Assembly (NCBI GenBank): GCA_012840485.1
Contig: DULG01000040.1
Location: 1-32,764, forward strand
From: Clostridia bacterium
GTDB taxonomy: Bacteria > Bacillota > Thermoanaerobacteria > Thermoanaerobacterales > Thermoanaerobacteraceae
DNA length: 32,764 bases
Reading direction: 5' to 3'
The position numbers and the translations under genes are program-made. Positions 8,009-16,663 of the stretch are shown piece by piece (position 1 is the stretch's first letter; every line of letters starts with the position of its first letter). The notes beneath the pieces are model-generated. The model had not been told where the DNA came from and searched no databases. It worked only from the letters and a program-made list of their open reading frames with translations.

Positions 8009-8998
8009 TTAGCATATCCTAGGAAGCAGTTCCCCTATGGGTCTATCTATAATTCTCGAAGTTCCATAAACTGTATTGATTGTGACAAGTTTTGAATCAT
8101 TCACTTCACCTATTATCGCTGCATCTTTCCCATATTTATCTGATTTCATGATTTCTAGAGCTTCCTCCGCATATTTCCTGTCAACAACCGCAATTAACTT
8201 TCCTTCATTTGCTAAGTGCAAAAAGTCAAATCCCATCAAATCACAAGCAGATTTTACACTTTCTTTTACAGGCAATTTATCTTCGTATATTTTAATACCA
8301 ACACCGCTCATTTTTGATATCTCATAAAGTACTTCTGCTACTCCACCCCTTGTAGGATCCCGCAATACCTTAACAGCTTTCCCCAAAGTCATAAGCTTTT
8401 CTATCATCTTGTTAAGAGGCGATACGTCTGACAAAATTGGTGGGTCAAATTGCAACTCTTCTCTTGCACTCATTATGGCCATTCCATGGTCTCCTATAGT
8501 CCCAGAAATTAAAACAACATCTCCTGGTCTTGCATTTTTTATCGACACATTTGCACCTTCATATACCATACCAATTCCTGAAGTATTTATAAAAACCTTA
8601 TCAACACTTCCTTTTTCGACAACTTTTGTATCACCAGCTACAATTTTCACACCTGCTTTTTTAGCTGTATCCTCCATTGACTCTACAATTTTTCTTAACT
8701 CTTCTAATGAGAATCCCTCTTCTATTATAAAGGCAGAAGTTAAAAATAAAGGCTTTGCCCCTCTCATAGAAGCATCATTTACAGTACCACATACCGCAAG
8801 CTTCCCTATATCACCGCCCGGAAAAAAAAGAGGTTTTACTGTAAAACTATCCGTTGTAAAAGTGAGATTTCCTAAAATTAAAGCGGCATCTTCCATAGCA
8901 TCTATATATTCATTATTAAAAGCTTTTGCAAATACTTCTTCGATGAGCTTTTCCATCATCGTTCCACCGCCACCGTGAGACAACAACACTCTTTCCAT
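8009..8998 (-). CDS. hypE: Hydrogenase maturation factor HypE
   Basis: Dehydrates the carbamoyl group moved to it by HypF, making the cyanide ligand of the [NiFe] centre. The 329-aa protein belongs to the AIR-synthase/PurM fold, with the glycine-rich start SHGGGGTMMEKLI (residues 7-19) and FTTDSFTVKPLFFPGGDIG. It ends in the invariant P-R-I-C, whose last Cys carries the thiocarboxamide and thiocyanate. ATG 8998 is chosen over an in-frame TTG at 9016 because GAGGGTGA precedes it at the right distance. It is the last gene of the ech-hyp operon. Confidence 0.96.
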   Translation of the reverse strand: MERVLLSHGGGGTMMEKLIEEVFAKAFNNEYIDAMEDAALILGNLTFTTDSFTVKPLFFPGGDIGKLAVCGTVNDASMRGAKPLFLTSAFIIEEGFSLEELRKIVESMEDTAKKAGVKIVAGDTKVVEKGSVDKVFINTSGIGMVYEGANVSIKNARPGDVVLISGTIGDHGMAIMSAREELQFDPPILSDVSPLNKMIEKLMTLGKAVKVLRDPTRGGVAEVLYEISKMSGVGIKIYEDKLPVKESVKSACDLMGFDFLHLANEGKLIAVVDRKYAEEALEIMKSDKYGKDAAIIGEVNDSKLVTINTVYGTSRIIDRPIGELLPRIC

Positions 8999-9012
8999 CA
9001 AATCACCCTCTC

Positions 9013-10074
9013 TCAAACGCCATACTTATAAAATGCCGCACAAGAACCTTCAGAAGAAACCATACATGGTCCAACTGGATTCTCTGGAGTACATACTTTC
9101 CCAAAAAGTGAACATTCATTAGGATATATATGTCCTTTCAAAACATCACCACATCTGCACCCTTTTATTTCTATTTCTTCTCCTATGGGTTTTATGCCAA
9201 ATTTTAATGCTGCATCAAAGTCCTTGTATTTATCTCTTATCATAAGTCCCGAACCTTTTATCTTCCCCAATCCCCTCCACGTACTATCGCAAGGCTCAAA
9301 AATTTCCTCAATCATTTTTTGTGCCTCTATATTTCCTTCTTCTTTTACTACTCTTTTATATTGAATTTGTATTAAAGGATTTTTATAATTTTTTAAAAGC
9401 ATTATTAAACTCATCAAAATATCCTCTGCTTCAAATCCTGATATAACTCCGCCAACTCCAAATTCTTTTGGCAAAAATTCATATATATATTTTCCTGTAA
9501 TAGCACTTACATGGCCTGGTAGTAAAAAACCCTGAACATTAGACCTTCCATTTAAAAGGGCCCTTAAAGCCTCAGGCATAGTTTTATGAAGGGAATATAC
9601 ACTATAATTTTTTATTTTTTTCTCCTTTGCTTCTTTTATTGTTATAGCAACTATCGGAATAGTAGTCTCAAATCCAATTCCTATAAATATTACTTCCTTA
9701 TCAGGATTATCCTCAGCATATTTTAGAGCATCCAACGGGGAATAAAATACTTTAATTTCCCTGCCCTTAGCTCTTTCCTTTTGAAGGGAAGACCTGTTGC
9801 CGGGAACCCTTATTAAATCACCAAAAGTCGCAACAACAACGTTTTTATTAGAAAGGTCTATTACCGCATCTATCTCATTTTGGGCTGTTACACATACCGG
9901 GCACCCAGGTCCTGAAATAAGCCTTATATTTTTAGGAAGAATCTGCCTTAAACCAAATTTTGAAATTGCCATTGTATGAGACCCGCATACTTCCATTATA
10001 TTAAAGGGTATCCCCGGATTTAGTTTCTCAATTGCTTTTTTGGCTTTTTCAACTATTTCCTTCTGCTGCATCAT
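9013..10074 (-). CDS. hypD: Hydrogenase maturation factor HypD
   Basis: Iron-sulfur scaffold that, with HypC, holds Fe(CN)2CO during [NiFe] assembly. The 353-aa protein shows the redox-active CGSHT (about residues 30-34), GPGCPVCVT (about 56-64), GFETT and a C-terminal four-Cys cluster region (CRCGDVLKG, CSLFGKVC, GPCMVSSEGSC). Its start overlaps hypC by 26 bases, with GGAGG inside hypC at 6-nt spacing, so the two partners are probably translationally coupled. Confidence 0.97.
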   Translation of the reverse strand: MMQQKEIVEKAKKAIEKLNPGIPFNIMEVCGSHTMAISKFGLRQILPKNIRLISGPGCPVCVTAQNEIDAVIDLSNKNVVVATFGDLIRVPGNRSSLQKERAKGREIKVFYSPLDALKYAEDNPDKEVIFIGIGFETTIPIVAITIKEAKEKKIKNYSVYSLHKTMPEALRALLNGRSNVQGFLLPGHVSAITGKYIYEFLPKEFGVGGVISGFEAEDILMSLIMLLKNYKNPLIQIQYKRVVKEEGNIEAQKMIEEIFEPCDSTWRGLGKIKGSGLMIRDKYKDFDAALKFGIKPIGEEIEIKGCRCGDVLKGHIYPNECSLFGKVCTPENPVGPCMVSSEGSCAAFYKYGV

Positions 10075-10291
10075 TTAAGACCTCCACAAGCTCATTCCAA
10101 AGCTCTCTTTGCATTTCTGCCTCTTCTTTATTAACTATGCTTATGGCTGCTCCCGCATGTACCATTACATAATCTCCCACTTTTACCCCTGGTACCATCT
10201 CTATTGATACTCTTCTTATGACACCGCCTAATTCAGTCTCTGCAACTTTTCCTTCAATTTTTAGGACTTTTGATGGAACTGCAATGCACAC
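10049..10291 (-). CDS. hypC: Hydrogenase assembly chaperone HypC
   Basis: Small chaperone (80 aa) that binds HypD and delivers the Fe(CN)2CO unit to the hydrogenase large subunit. The N-terminal M-C-I-A-V-P has the essential Cys at position 2, which fixes the GTG start at 10291 behind TTGGAGGG. The central MVPGVKVGDYVMVHAGAAI matches the family. It sits between hypF and hypD and overlaps hypD. Confidence 0.96.
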   Translation of the reverse strand: MCIAVPSKVLKIEGKVAETELGGVIRRVSIEMVPGVKVGDYVMVHAGAAISIVNKEEAEMQRELWNELVEVLNDAAEGNS

Positions 10292-10293
10292 TT

Positions 10294-12549
10294 TTATCCC
10301 TCCAACTTTTTATTGGCTATAATCGCCTGCCCCAAAGAAATTCCTCCGTCGTTACAAGGAACCTTGCTGTTAGAATAAACTTCAAAACCTGATGCCGCAA
10401 GCTTTTGCATCAATCTCCTCAACAAATATCTATTTTGGAAGCTACCTCCACTCAATACTACTTTATTTATTCCAAACTCCTTTCTCAACTTAAGAGCCAA
10501 ATAATAGGTAAATTCTACAATGGTGTTGTGAAATTTGCCTGCAATTATTCCTTTCTCAACCCCTTTTTTATAATCCTCATAAAGCTGTCGCAATATTATT
10601 TCAGGGTCAATTACATAACCATCTTTTTGGTAAACCTCAAAGTCGTAATATTCATCACTTTCAACTATCAAACTTTCAAGCTCCATAGCCCCTTGCCCTT
10701 CAAAAAGCACCTCTTCTCTTACCCCAAGGAGAGAAACTGCTGCATCAAAAAATCTCCCCATACTGGAGACATAAGGAGTATTAATCTTTCTCTCAATTTG
10801 CTTTGAAATTATTTCTAATTCTTTTGAATTAAACTTTTCTACAAAGTCCTTATAAAAATTTATATTGTCAAAAATAAAACCCAAAGCCGTTCTGTATATC
10901 TTTCTTATTGCTAGTTCACTGCCTGGAAGAGGCTTGTACTCCAAATGGCCAACTCTTACAAAGTCTTTTAAATCACATATTAAAAATTCTGCACCCCATA
11001 TATTGCCATCTGTACCATAGCCTGTACCATCATAAGCTATCCCTATAACTTTTTCATCAAGGTTATACTCTGCCATAGAGCTTGCTATGTGAGCATGGTG
11101 ATGCTGAACTTTAATTTTAGGCAAATCAAAGGACAAAGCATACTGCGTCGAAAAGTAGCTATTATGCATGTCATGAGCTATTACCTCAGGATTTACTCTA
11201 AAAAGTCTTTTATACCTTTCAATCTGCTCTTTATAATACTCACAAGCTTTTTCATTGTCCAAATCCCCAATGTGATGGCTTATAAAAGCGTAAGGACCTT
11301 TAGTGAGACAAAAAGTATTTTTGTAAAAACCTCCAACTGCTAAAACACTTACTCTAGTATCTTTCTTTACTAGAATTGGCTGAGGAGTATATCCCCTAGC
11401 TCTTCTTATAATCCTTTCAGCCCCTGAATTAAATGAAGTGACAGAATCATCTATCCTGTTTACTATGTCTCTATTGTTCAAAAGAAAAGCATCAGCTATA
11501 TCCTTTAGTTTTTCTAAAGCCTCTTCATTGTCTTTGCAAATAGGCTCTTCACTGACATTGCCACTTGTCATGACAATAGGAAAATCAATCTCTTCCATTA
11601 AAAGATAATGTACAGGAGCGTAAGGAAGCATCACCCCCAAAGTATCCAACCCATCAGCGACACCTTTTGCAAGTTTTCCTCCCTTTTTCTTTAAAAGGAC
11701 AATAGGACGTCTCTGACTTAAAAGAAGTTTTTTCTCTTCTTCGCTTAAAATACAGTATTTTTCTACCTGTTCTATATCTTTCATCATGACAGCAAAAGGC
11801 TTGCCATATCTTTTCTTGCGATTTCTAAGTGTGGATACTGCTTTGTCATCTAAAGCATTTACTGCTAAATGAAAACCTCCAATTCCTTTAATGGCTACAA
11901 TTTTACCTTCTTTTAAAGCCTTTGCCACACATTTTATTTCATCCTCTTCACAAATTTCTCCTACAAACTGAAGAGAAGGTCCGCAATCAAAACAGGCAAC
12001 TGGCTGTGCATGAAATCTCCTGTCATGAGGGTCATTGTATTCCCTTTCACATTTTTCGCACATTGGAAATACCTTCATGGAGGTTTTTGCCCTATCATAA
12101 GGAATGTCTTCAATTATAGAAAACCTAGGTCCACAGTTAGTGCAGTTTATAAATGGATATCTATACCTCCTGTCATTTGACTCCTTTAACTCTCTTAAGC
12201 AATCCTCACAAACTCCCATATCGGGAGACACAGGCACAAAACCCTCATCTTCTTTGCTTTCTACTATTTTGAAATTTTTATAATTTTTAACTTCTAACTC
12301 TTTTATTTCTATCTCGTCTATTACAGCCAAAGAAGGAGGATTTTCTTTTACTTCTTTTATGAAATTCTCTATACTTCCTTTTTCTCCTTCTACTTCTATA
12401 TACACCCCTGAAGAATTGTTATACACTATTCCTTTTAAATTGTATTTTTGGGCAATATTAAAGACAAAAGGGCGAAAACCCACGCCCTGTACAATGCCAA
12501 AGATATTTATTTGCTTTGCCTGAATTTGTAATACTTTTCTTCTAACCAT
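10294..12549 (-). CDS. hypF: Carbamoyltransferase HypF
   Basis: Activates carbamoyl phosphate and transfers the carbamoyl group to the C-terminal Cys of HypE. The 751-aa protein has all domains in order: acylphosphatase-like (GIVQGVGFRPF, about residues 18-28), two CxxC zinc-finger repeats (CEDCLRE...CTNCGPRF and CEKCERE...CFDCGP, about 112-190), a YrdC-like domain (about 200-385) and a Kae1-like C-terminal domain with HHHAHIASSMAEY and GTGYGTDGNIWG. The start overlaps hypB by 43 bases, which is unusually long; no other ATG, GTG or TTG lies between that point and the acylphosphatase motif, so the overlap seems real. Confidence 0.96.
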   Translation of the reverse strand: MVRRKVLQIQAKQINIFGIVQGVGFRPFVFNIAQKYNLKGIVYNNSSGVYIEVEGEKGSIENFIKEVKENPPSLAVIDEIEIKELEVKNYKNFKIVESKEDEGFVPVSPDMGVCEDCLRELKESNDRRYRYPFINCTNCGPRFSIIEDIPYDRAKTSMKVFPMCEKCEREYNDPHDRRFHAQPVACFDCGPSLQFVGEICEEDEIKCVAKALKEGKIVAIKGIGGFHLAVNALDDKAVSTLRNRKKRYGKPFAVMMKDIEQVEKYCILSEEEKKLLLSQRRPIVLLKKKGGKLAKGVADGLDTLGVMLPYAPVHYLLMEEIDFPIVMTSGNVSEEPICKDNEEALEKLKDIADAFLLNNRDIVNRIDDSVTSFNSGAERIIRRARGYTPQPILVKKDTRVSVLAVGGFYKNTFCLTKGPYAFISHHIGDLDNEKACEYYKEQIERYKRLFRVNPEVIAHDMHNSYFSTQYALSFDLPKIKVQHHHAHIASSMAEYNLDEKVIGIAYDGTGYGTDGNIWGAEFLICDLKDFVRVGHLEYKPLPGSELAIRKIYRTALGFIFDNINFYKDFVEKFNSKELEIISKQIERKINTPYVSSMGRFFDAAVSLLGVREEVLFEGQGAMELESLIVESDEYYDFEVYQKDGYVIDPEIILRQLYEDYKKGVEKGIIAGKFHNTIVEFTYYLALKLRKEFGINKVVLSGGSFQNRYLLRRLMQKLAASGFEVYSNSKVPCNDGGISLGQAIIANKKLEG

Positions 12550-13163
12550 TTTGCAAACTCACCAAATCCTTCTCCAGTCCTTGCGGAAACTTCAAAAAAT
12601 GGCACCTCTTGATTCAAAGCTCTTATGCCATCATAGAAAAATTTCTTGTCAAATTCAAAATAAGGTAACATGTCAATCTTATTCAAGACTACAGCTTTCG
12701 CCTTAGTAAACAAAAGCGGATATTTGTAAGGCTTATCATCCCCTTCCGTCACATTCGCCAACGCCAGTTTAAAATCTTCTCCCAATTCAAAGCCAGAAGG
12801 GCATATGAGATTCCCTACATTTTCAATAAACACAATCCCATTGTCAAAAGACAAACTTTTAAGCGCTCTATTTACTGAGCCAGCGTTTAGATGACAGGAC
12901 CCACCTGTATTTATCTGCACAACAGGTATATTCCTTTCTGCCATTTTCCTCGCATCAATGTCTGAGGTAACATCTCCTTCAATTACGGCACAAGGTACTT
13001 TGAGATTTTCAATTGCTCTTAAAATAAAACTTGTCTTGCCAGTACCTGGTGAACCTATTATGTTCACCATCAAGATATTTCTCTCATCCTTTATAGTTTT
13101 GTTTTCATGAGCCACATTGTTATTGGCCTCAAGTACATCCCTAATAATTACAATTTCATCCAT
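12507..13163 (-). CDS. hypB: Hydrogenase nickel-incorporation GTPase HypB
   Basis: SIMIBI-class GTPase that helps insert nickel into the hydrogenase large subunit with HypA. The 218-aa protein has the P-loop GSPGTGKT (residues 37-44), EGDVTSDIDA, the metal-site region GGSCHLNAG (about 90-98) and the NKID guanine motif. It lacks the His-rich nickel-storage stretch and the N-terminal CxxCGC site found in some HypB proteins. ATG start after GGTGGAG. It lies one base downstream of hypA. Confidence 0.96.
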   Translation of the reverse strand: MDEIVIIRDVLEANNNVAHENKTIKDERNILMVNIIGSPGTGKTSFILRAIENLKVPCAVIEGDVTSDIDARKMAERNIPVVQINTGGSCHLNAGSVNRALKSLSFDNGIVFIENVGNLICPSGFELGEDFKLALANVTEGDDKPYKYPLLFTKAKAVVLNKIDMLPYFEFDKKFFYDGIRALNQEVPFFEVSARTGEGFGEFAKWLEEKYYKFRQSK

Positions 13164-13164
13164 T

Positions 13165-13506
13165 TTACTCCACCTCTATACTTTCCATATAAAATTCTTT
13201 TCCTTTGTCCACCAATACTCCTGTCGCCCCACACACGGGACAGTTGAAAGTAAAATTTGTCCTTTCAAAAATATTACCACATTGTCTACATTTAAACTGA
13301 GCCTTTACAATTTTAAAAACCAATTCCGCCCCTTCTGCTACTGTATTTTCAGAAAGCACATCAAAATAAAACTTTATACTTTCACTTTCAAGTCCGGTTA
13401 GTTCTCCTATCACAACAGTAACTTTTGTGACTTTTTTGAGATTTCTCTTTTGCGCTTCTTCTATTACCATGTCTACTAAACTTTGCGTCACAGACAACTC
13501 ATGCAC
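13165..13506 (-). CDS. hypA: Hydrogenase nickel-incorporation protein HypA
   Basis: Nickel-delivery partner of HypB, 113 aa. The N-terminal M-H-E-L-S contains the nickel-binding His2, and two CxxC motifs (CRQCGNIF and CPVCGAT, about residues 73-97) make the structural zinc site. It follows echF by two bases, showing that the structural hydrogenase genes and maturation genes are one transcription unit. Confidence 0.97.
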   Translation of the reverse strand: MHELSVTQSLVDMVIEEAQKRNLKKVTKVTVVIGELTGLESESIKFYFDVLSENTVAEGAELVFKIVKAQFKCRQCGNIFERTNFTFNCPVCGATGVLVDKGKEFYMESIEVE

Positions 13507-13508
13507 TT

Positions 13509-13871
13509 TTATATTCCTTCCTTTTTCTCTTTTTCAGGAGGATTTTTAACCTCTTTTTTCTGCACTATCTCATATTTTTCATTAGAAATAGGCCTATATT
13601 CTTTTACCATAGACAAAGATTTTGTAGGACAAGCCTCAACACACGCACCACAAATTATACAAGCAAAAGGTTGAAAACTCCATGTCCCTTCCTTTCTATC
13701 CACTTGTATGCAATTGGAAGGACAAACTCTTTGGCATATACCGCATAAAATACACTTGTCTATATCATTTTCTATATGTCCTCTTGCTCTTTCAAAAGGC
13801 TCCCTCTTTTTAAAAGGATATTTTCTTGTAGCAGGTTTATGAGTAAGGTTACTTACAACATTTTTAAGCAT
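13509..13871 (-). CDS. echF: Ech hydrogenase polyferredoxin subunit EchF
   Basis: NuoI-like electron-transfer subunit (120 aa) that passes electrons from ferredoxin toward EchC and EchE. Two [4Fe-4S] motifs are visible: CILCGICQRVCP and CIICGACVEACP (about residues 40-85). The C-terminus is a Lys/Glu-rich tail. ATG 13871 has AGGTG six bases upstream and is preferred to the in-frame GTG at 13880. It is located between echE and hypA. Confidence 0.93.
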   Translation of the reverse strand: MLKNVVSNLTHKPATRKYPFKKREPFERARGHIENDIDKCILCGICQRVCPSNCIQVDRKEGTWSFQPFACIICGACVEACPTKSLSMVKEYRPISNEKYEIVQKKEVKNPPEKEKKEGI

Positions 13872-13889
13872 ATCTAACACCTATACCAC

Positions 13890-14972
13890 CTACCTTTCAG
13901 TACAGCTTATACAAGGGTCAATTGTCAAAACGAGCACTGGTACATCTGCCAAAGTACTACCTGGAAGCATGTGTAAAAGAGAAGCCAGATTTGCAAAGGT
14001 AGGAGTTCTAATCCTCAACCTATCTAAATATTTACCGCCATTGGATTTGATATAGTAAAACACTTCCCCTCTAGGTTGTTCTACTCTTGATATAGCTTCA
14101 CCAGCAGGCAAGTTTGGCTTTATTTTTACGTTAAGCTCTCCTTCTGGTATTTTACTTATTGCTTGTCTTACAAGGTCTATTGACTGGAACATCTCTCTCA
14201 CTCTGACAATTGTCCTGGCATAGGTATCACCATCTTTTTCTACAATCGGTTCAAAATCCAAATCTTTATATGCAGCATATCCCGTTGTTCGCATATCTAT
14301 TGGTACGCCACTTCCCCTTAAAACCGGTCCCACTGTTCCGAGCATATAAGCTTCTTCTTTTGTAAGCACTCCAATGCCCACTGTTCTTTGCTTAATAGTA
14401 TAATTATTCCTCATTATTTTATCAAGTTCTTTTATACTTTTTTCTACTTCTTTAAGCTCATCAAGTAGCCATCTCGCCTGTTCACTGTCAATATCTCTTC
14501 TCACACCACCAACTACATTCACTGAAATGATAACTCTGTTTCCAGCCGTGGCTTCTAGTATATCCATTATCTTTTCTCTTATTCTCCAAGACAACATAAA
14601 AAGATTTTCAAATCCAAAAGCATCTGCTAAAAGTCCAAACCAAAGCAGGTGGCTGTGGATCCTGTGAAGTTCAGCCCAAATAACCCTTAAATACTTTGCC
14701 CTCTCAGGCACATCAATGCCAATCAATTCTTCTACTGCCTGGCAATAAGCCTGACCGTGCATAGCACTGCAAATACCACAAATATGGTCAACCACATATA
14801 CCATCTGATTAAAATCCTTTTTCTTAACAAGCATCTCCAGTCCTCTGTGGACAAAGCCAAAAGCAGGATAAGCCTCTACAACTTTTTCATCCTCAATAAT
14901 TAACTTTAAATGTATAGGCTCCGGCAAAACTGGGTGCTGTGGCCCAAAGGGTATTGTACTCTTTTCACTCAT
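13890..14972 (-). CDS. echE: Ech hydrogenase large [NiFe] subunit EchE
   Basis: Catalytic subunit, homologous to NuoD and to group 4 [NiFe] hydrogenase large subunits. The 360-aa protein keeps both nickel-ligand pairs: C65-x2-C68 in HICGICSAMHG, and C354-x2-C357 in DPCISCTER. The presence of all four cysteines separates it from complex I NuoD. The protein ends three residues after the last ligand, so there is no C-terminal extension to be cleaved, and no maturation endopeptidase gene is in the operon. ATG 14972 follows AAAGGTGA; an in-frame GTG at 14981 is the alternative. It overlaps echD by 8 bases. Confidence 0.95.
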   Translation of the reverse strand: MSEKSTIPFGPQHPVLPEPIHLKLIIEDEKVVEAYPAFGFVHRGLEMLVKKKDFNQMVYVVDHICGICSAMHGQAYCQAVEELIGIDVPERAKYLRVIWAELHRIHSHLLWFGLLADAFGFENLFMLSWRIREKIMDILEATAGNRVIISVNVVGGVRRDIDSEQARWLLDELKEVEKSIKELDKIMRNNYTIKQRTVGIGVLTKEEAYMLGTVGPVLRGSGVPIDMRTTGYAAYKDLDFEPIVEKDGDTYARTIVRVREMFQSIDLVRQAISKIPEGELNVKIKPNLPAGEAISRVEQPRGEVFYYIKSNGGKYLDRLRIRTPTFANLASLLHMLPGSTLADVPVLVLTIDPCISCTER

Positions 14973-15342
14973 TCTTATCACCTTTGCTCCTTCTCATGAT
15001 TTCTATGCTTGCTTGTGGAGATATAGGAGCATACTCTCCTAAAAATAGAAGTCCCTGAAAATCGAGAACCAAGTTTTTAAATTTCACTCCAAACATCTCA
15101 TGTATTTCATTCTCTACTGGAAGCGCTGCAAAGTATATTTTTGAAATGCTGGGCACCTCTTCCGTTGGAGAAATATAAACATGAAAACTATATAACTGGT
15201 ATCCTTTTTCAAAAGTATAAATTATTCTAAATTTGCTCTCTTCTTCAAGACAGGTTTCTGTAACAAATCTGTACCCATTGTTATAATAATACTTTGCTTC
15301 TTTTTCAATTTCCTCTAATTTTACTTCTCTACTGGTAATCAT
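14965..15342 (-). CDS. echD: Ech hydrogenase subunit EchD
   Basis: NuoC-like 30-kDa-family subunit, here 125 aa, soluble and without cofactors. The conserved region IYFAALPVENEIHEMFGVKFKN (about residues 85-106, HEMFG corresponding to HDLFG in NuoC) identifies it. It helps bind the catalytic subunits to the membrane arm. It overlaps echC by four bases and echE by eight. Confidence 0.88.
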   Translation of the reverse strand: MITSREVKLEEIEKEAKYYYNNGYRFVTETCLEEESKFRIIYTFEKGYQLYSFHVYISPTEEVPSISKIYFAALPVENEIHEMFGVKFKNLVLDFQGLLFLGEYAPISPQASIEIMRRSKGDKNE

Positions 15343-15806
15343 TTTAGCACCTCTTCAGCTTTACCCATTTTTTCATATTTCTCTTTTAAAATTTCAGCTG
15401 CTTTGTAAAGACCATCTATTATAGCTTCAGGCTTAGCAGGGCATCCTGGAACATAGACATCTACTGGAATTACCTTGTCAATTCCTCCTAAAACATTGTA
15501 GGCTTCTCTAAATACACCGCCAGTTGCTGCACAAACCCCCACTGCTACCACAACTTTAGGGTCAGGCATTTGGTCATATATATTTTTCAAAACCTCCTTA
15601 TTTTTAGTATTAACTGTACCAGTCACTACTAAAATATCCGCATGTTTTGGGTTCCCCACATTTACCATTCCAAACCTCTCCATGTCATAGAGAGGAGTCA
15701 TACAAGCCAAAATTTCGATGTCACACCCATTACAACTGCTGCAGTTGTAATGTAAAACCCAAGGCGATTTTTTAAAAGATTTTTCTATAAATTCTTTTAA
15801 ACCCAT
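15339..15806 (-). CDS. echC: Ech hydrogenase small subunit EchC
   Basis: NuoB-like small subunit (155 aa) that carries the proximal [4Fe-4S] cluster next to the nickel site. Cysteines in NCSSCNGCDIE (C22, C25, C28), GVCAATGG and VPGCPAKPE are visible. The ATG at 15815 overlaps the Shine-Dalgarno AGGAG, so ATG 15806 (M-G-L-K-E-F) at 9-nt spacing is preferred. It lies between echB and echD with a four-base overlap to echD. Confidence 0.95.
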   Translation of the reverse strand: MGLKEFIEKSFKKSPWVLHYNCSSCNGCDIEILACMTPLYDMERFGMVNVGNPKHADILVVTGTVNTKNKEVLKNIYDQMPDPKVVVAVGVCAATGGVFREAYNVLGGIDKVIPVDVYVPGCPAKPEAIIDGLYKAAEILKEKYEKMGKAEEVLK

Positions 15807-15811
15807 CACAA

Positions 15812-16663
15812 TCATCTCCTAAAGTAAATATAAGCTATATTTATAATTGTAAACAAAATGCTTATACTCCAACTAAAAGCTAACATCCACTTCACTGTCA
15901 TTCTCGCTGTGATATTATCTATCACTATATCTACAAAGAAAGTAGCTAGAGCAATAAGAACGCCTATTAAAAGGTTTTGAGACCACAATATAGCTATCAT
16001 TGCTAGTATCAAAATCATCTCATACCAATCAGCAATGTGAATCAGGGCTAGGTAAGGACCAGAATAATCTGTCAAAATACCTCTTACTAGCTCTTGATGA
16101 GCATGCTCTGATGTTGATAAGTCAAAAGGCGATTTCTTTAATTTTATTGTCAATACCAATCCTAAAAGAATGAACATTAAAGGCAAATCAAAAAGCAATC
16201 TGCCATGTTTCATTATTTGACCTAAATTAAAGCTTCCTGTCACATTGTATACTGCTATAGCAAAAAATATAAGCATCGGCTCATAAGCCAGCATCTGCAT
16301 AAGCTCTCTTTGTGCTCCAACTTGGCTGTAAGGAGACTTTGTTGACAAAGCTCCTGCTATATAAAAGGCAAGGCCTACAGACATTACAAACAAAATCATC
16401 AAAAGGTCTGCTTTTATAGCAAAAAGACCAATCGAAAGAATCGCAGTTAAAAGATATATATAAGCAGAAAACACTTGAAAGTCATTTACTAATATTTTTT
16501 GTTTGTATAAAAGTTTTATTACATCGTAAAAAGGCTGCCAAACGGGAGGCCCATATCTTCCCTGTATAAAAGCTGTTAGCTTTCTGTCAATTCCATTTAA
16601 AAATCCCCCAATAAAAGGTGCCAACGCAATTGCTATAACAAATATAATAATCTCCCTCATCAT
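15812..16663 (-). CDS. echB: Ech hydrogenase membrane subunit EchB
   Basis: NuoH-like integral membrane subunit (283 aa) that joins the catalytic subunits to the ion-pumping part. It has several hydrophobic helices and the conserved loop motifs DRKLTAFIQGRYGPPVWQP (about residues 26-44), SPYSQVGAQREL and KKSPFDLSTSEHAHQELV, with the acidic residues expected at the quinone-site equivalent. The start overlaps echA by four bases. Two adjacent ATG codons follow GGAGGTG; either could be used. Confidence 0.94.
   Translation of the reverse strand: MMREIIIFVIAIALAPFIGGFLNGIDRKLTAFIQGRYGPPVWQPFYDVIKLLYKQKILVNDFQVFSAYIYLLTAILSIGLFAIKADLLMILFVMSVGLAFYIAGALSTKSPYSQVGAQRELMQMLAYEPMLIFFAIAVYNVTGSFNLGQIMKHGRLLFDLPLMFILLGLVLTIKLKKSPFDLSTSEHAHQELVRGILTDYSGPYLALIHIADWYEMILILAMIAILWSQNLLIGVLIALATFFVDIVIDNITARMTVKWMLAFSWSISILFTIINIAYIYFRR

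Noticed and set aside
10405..11343. Plus-strand open frames inside hypF
   Set aside because: They are antisense shadows of a clearly coding gene, without recognisable products or ribosome binding sites.
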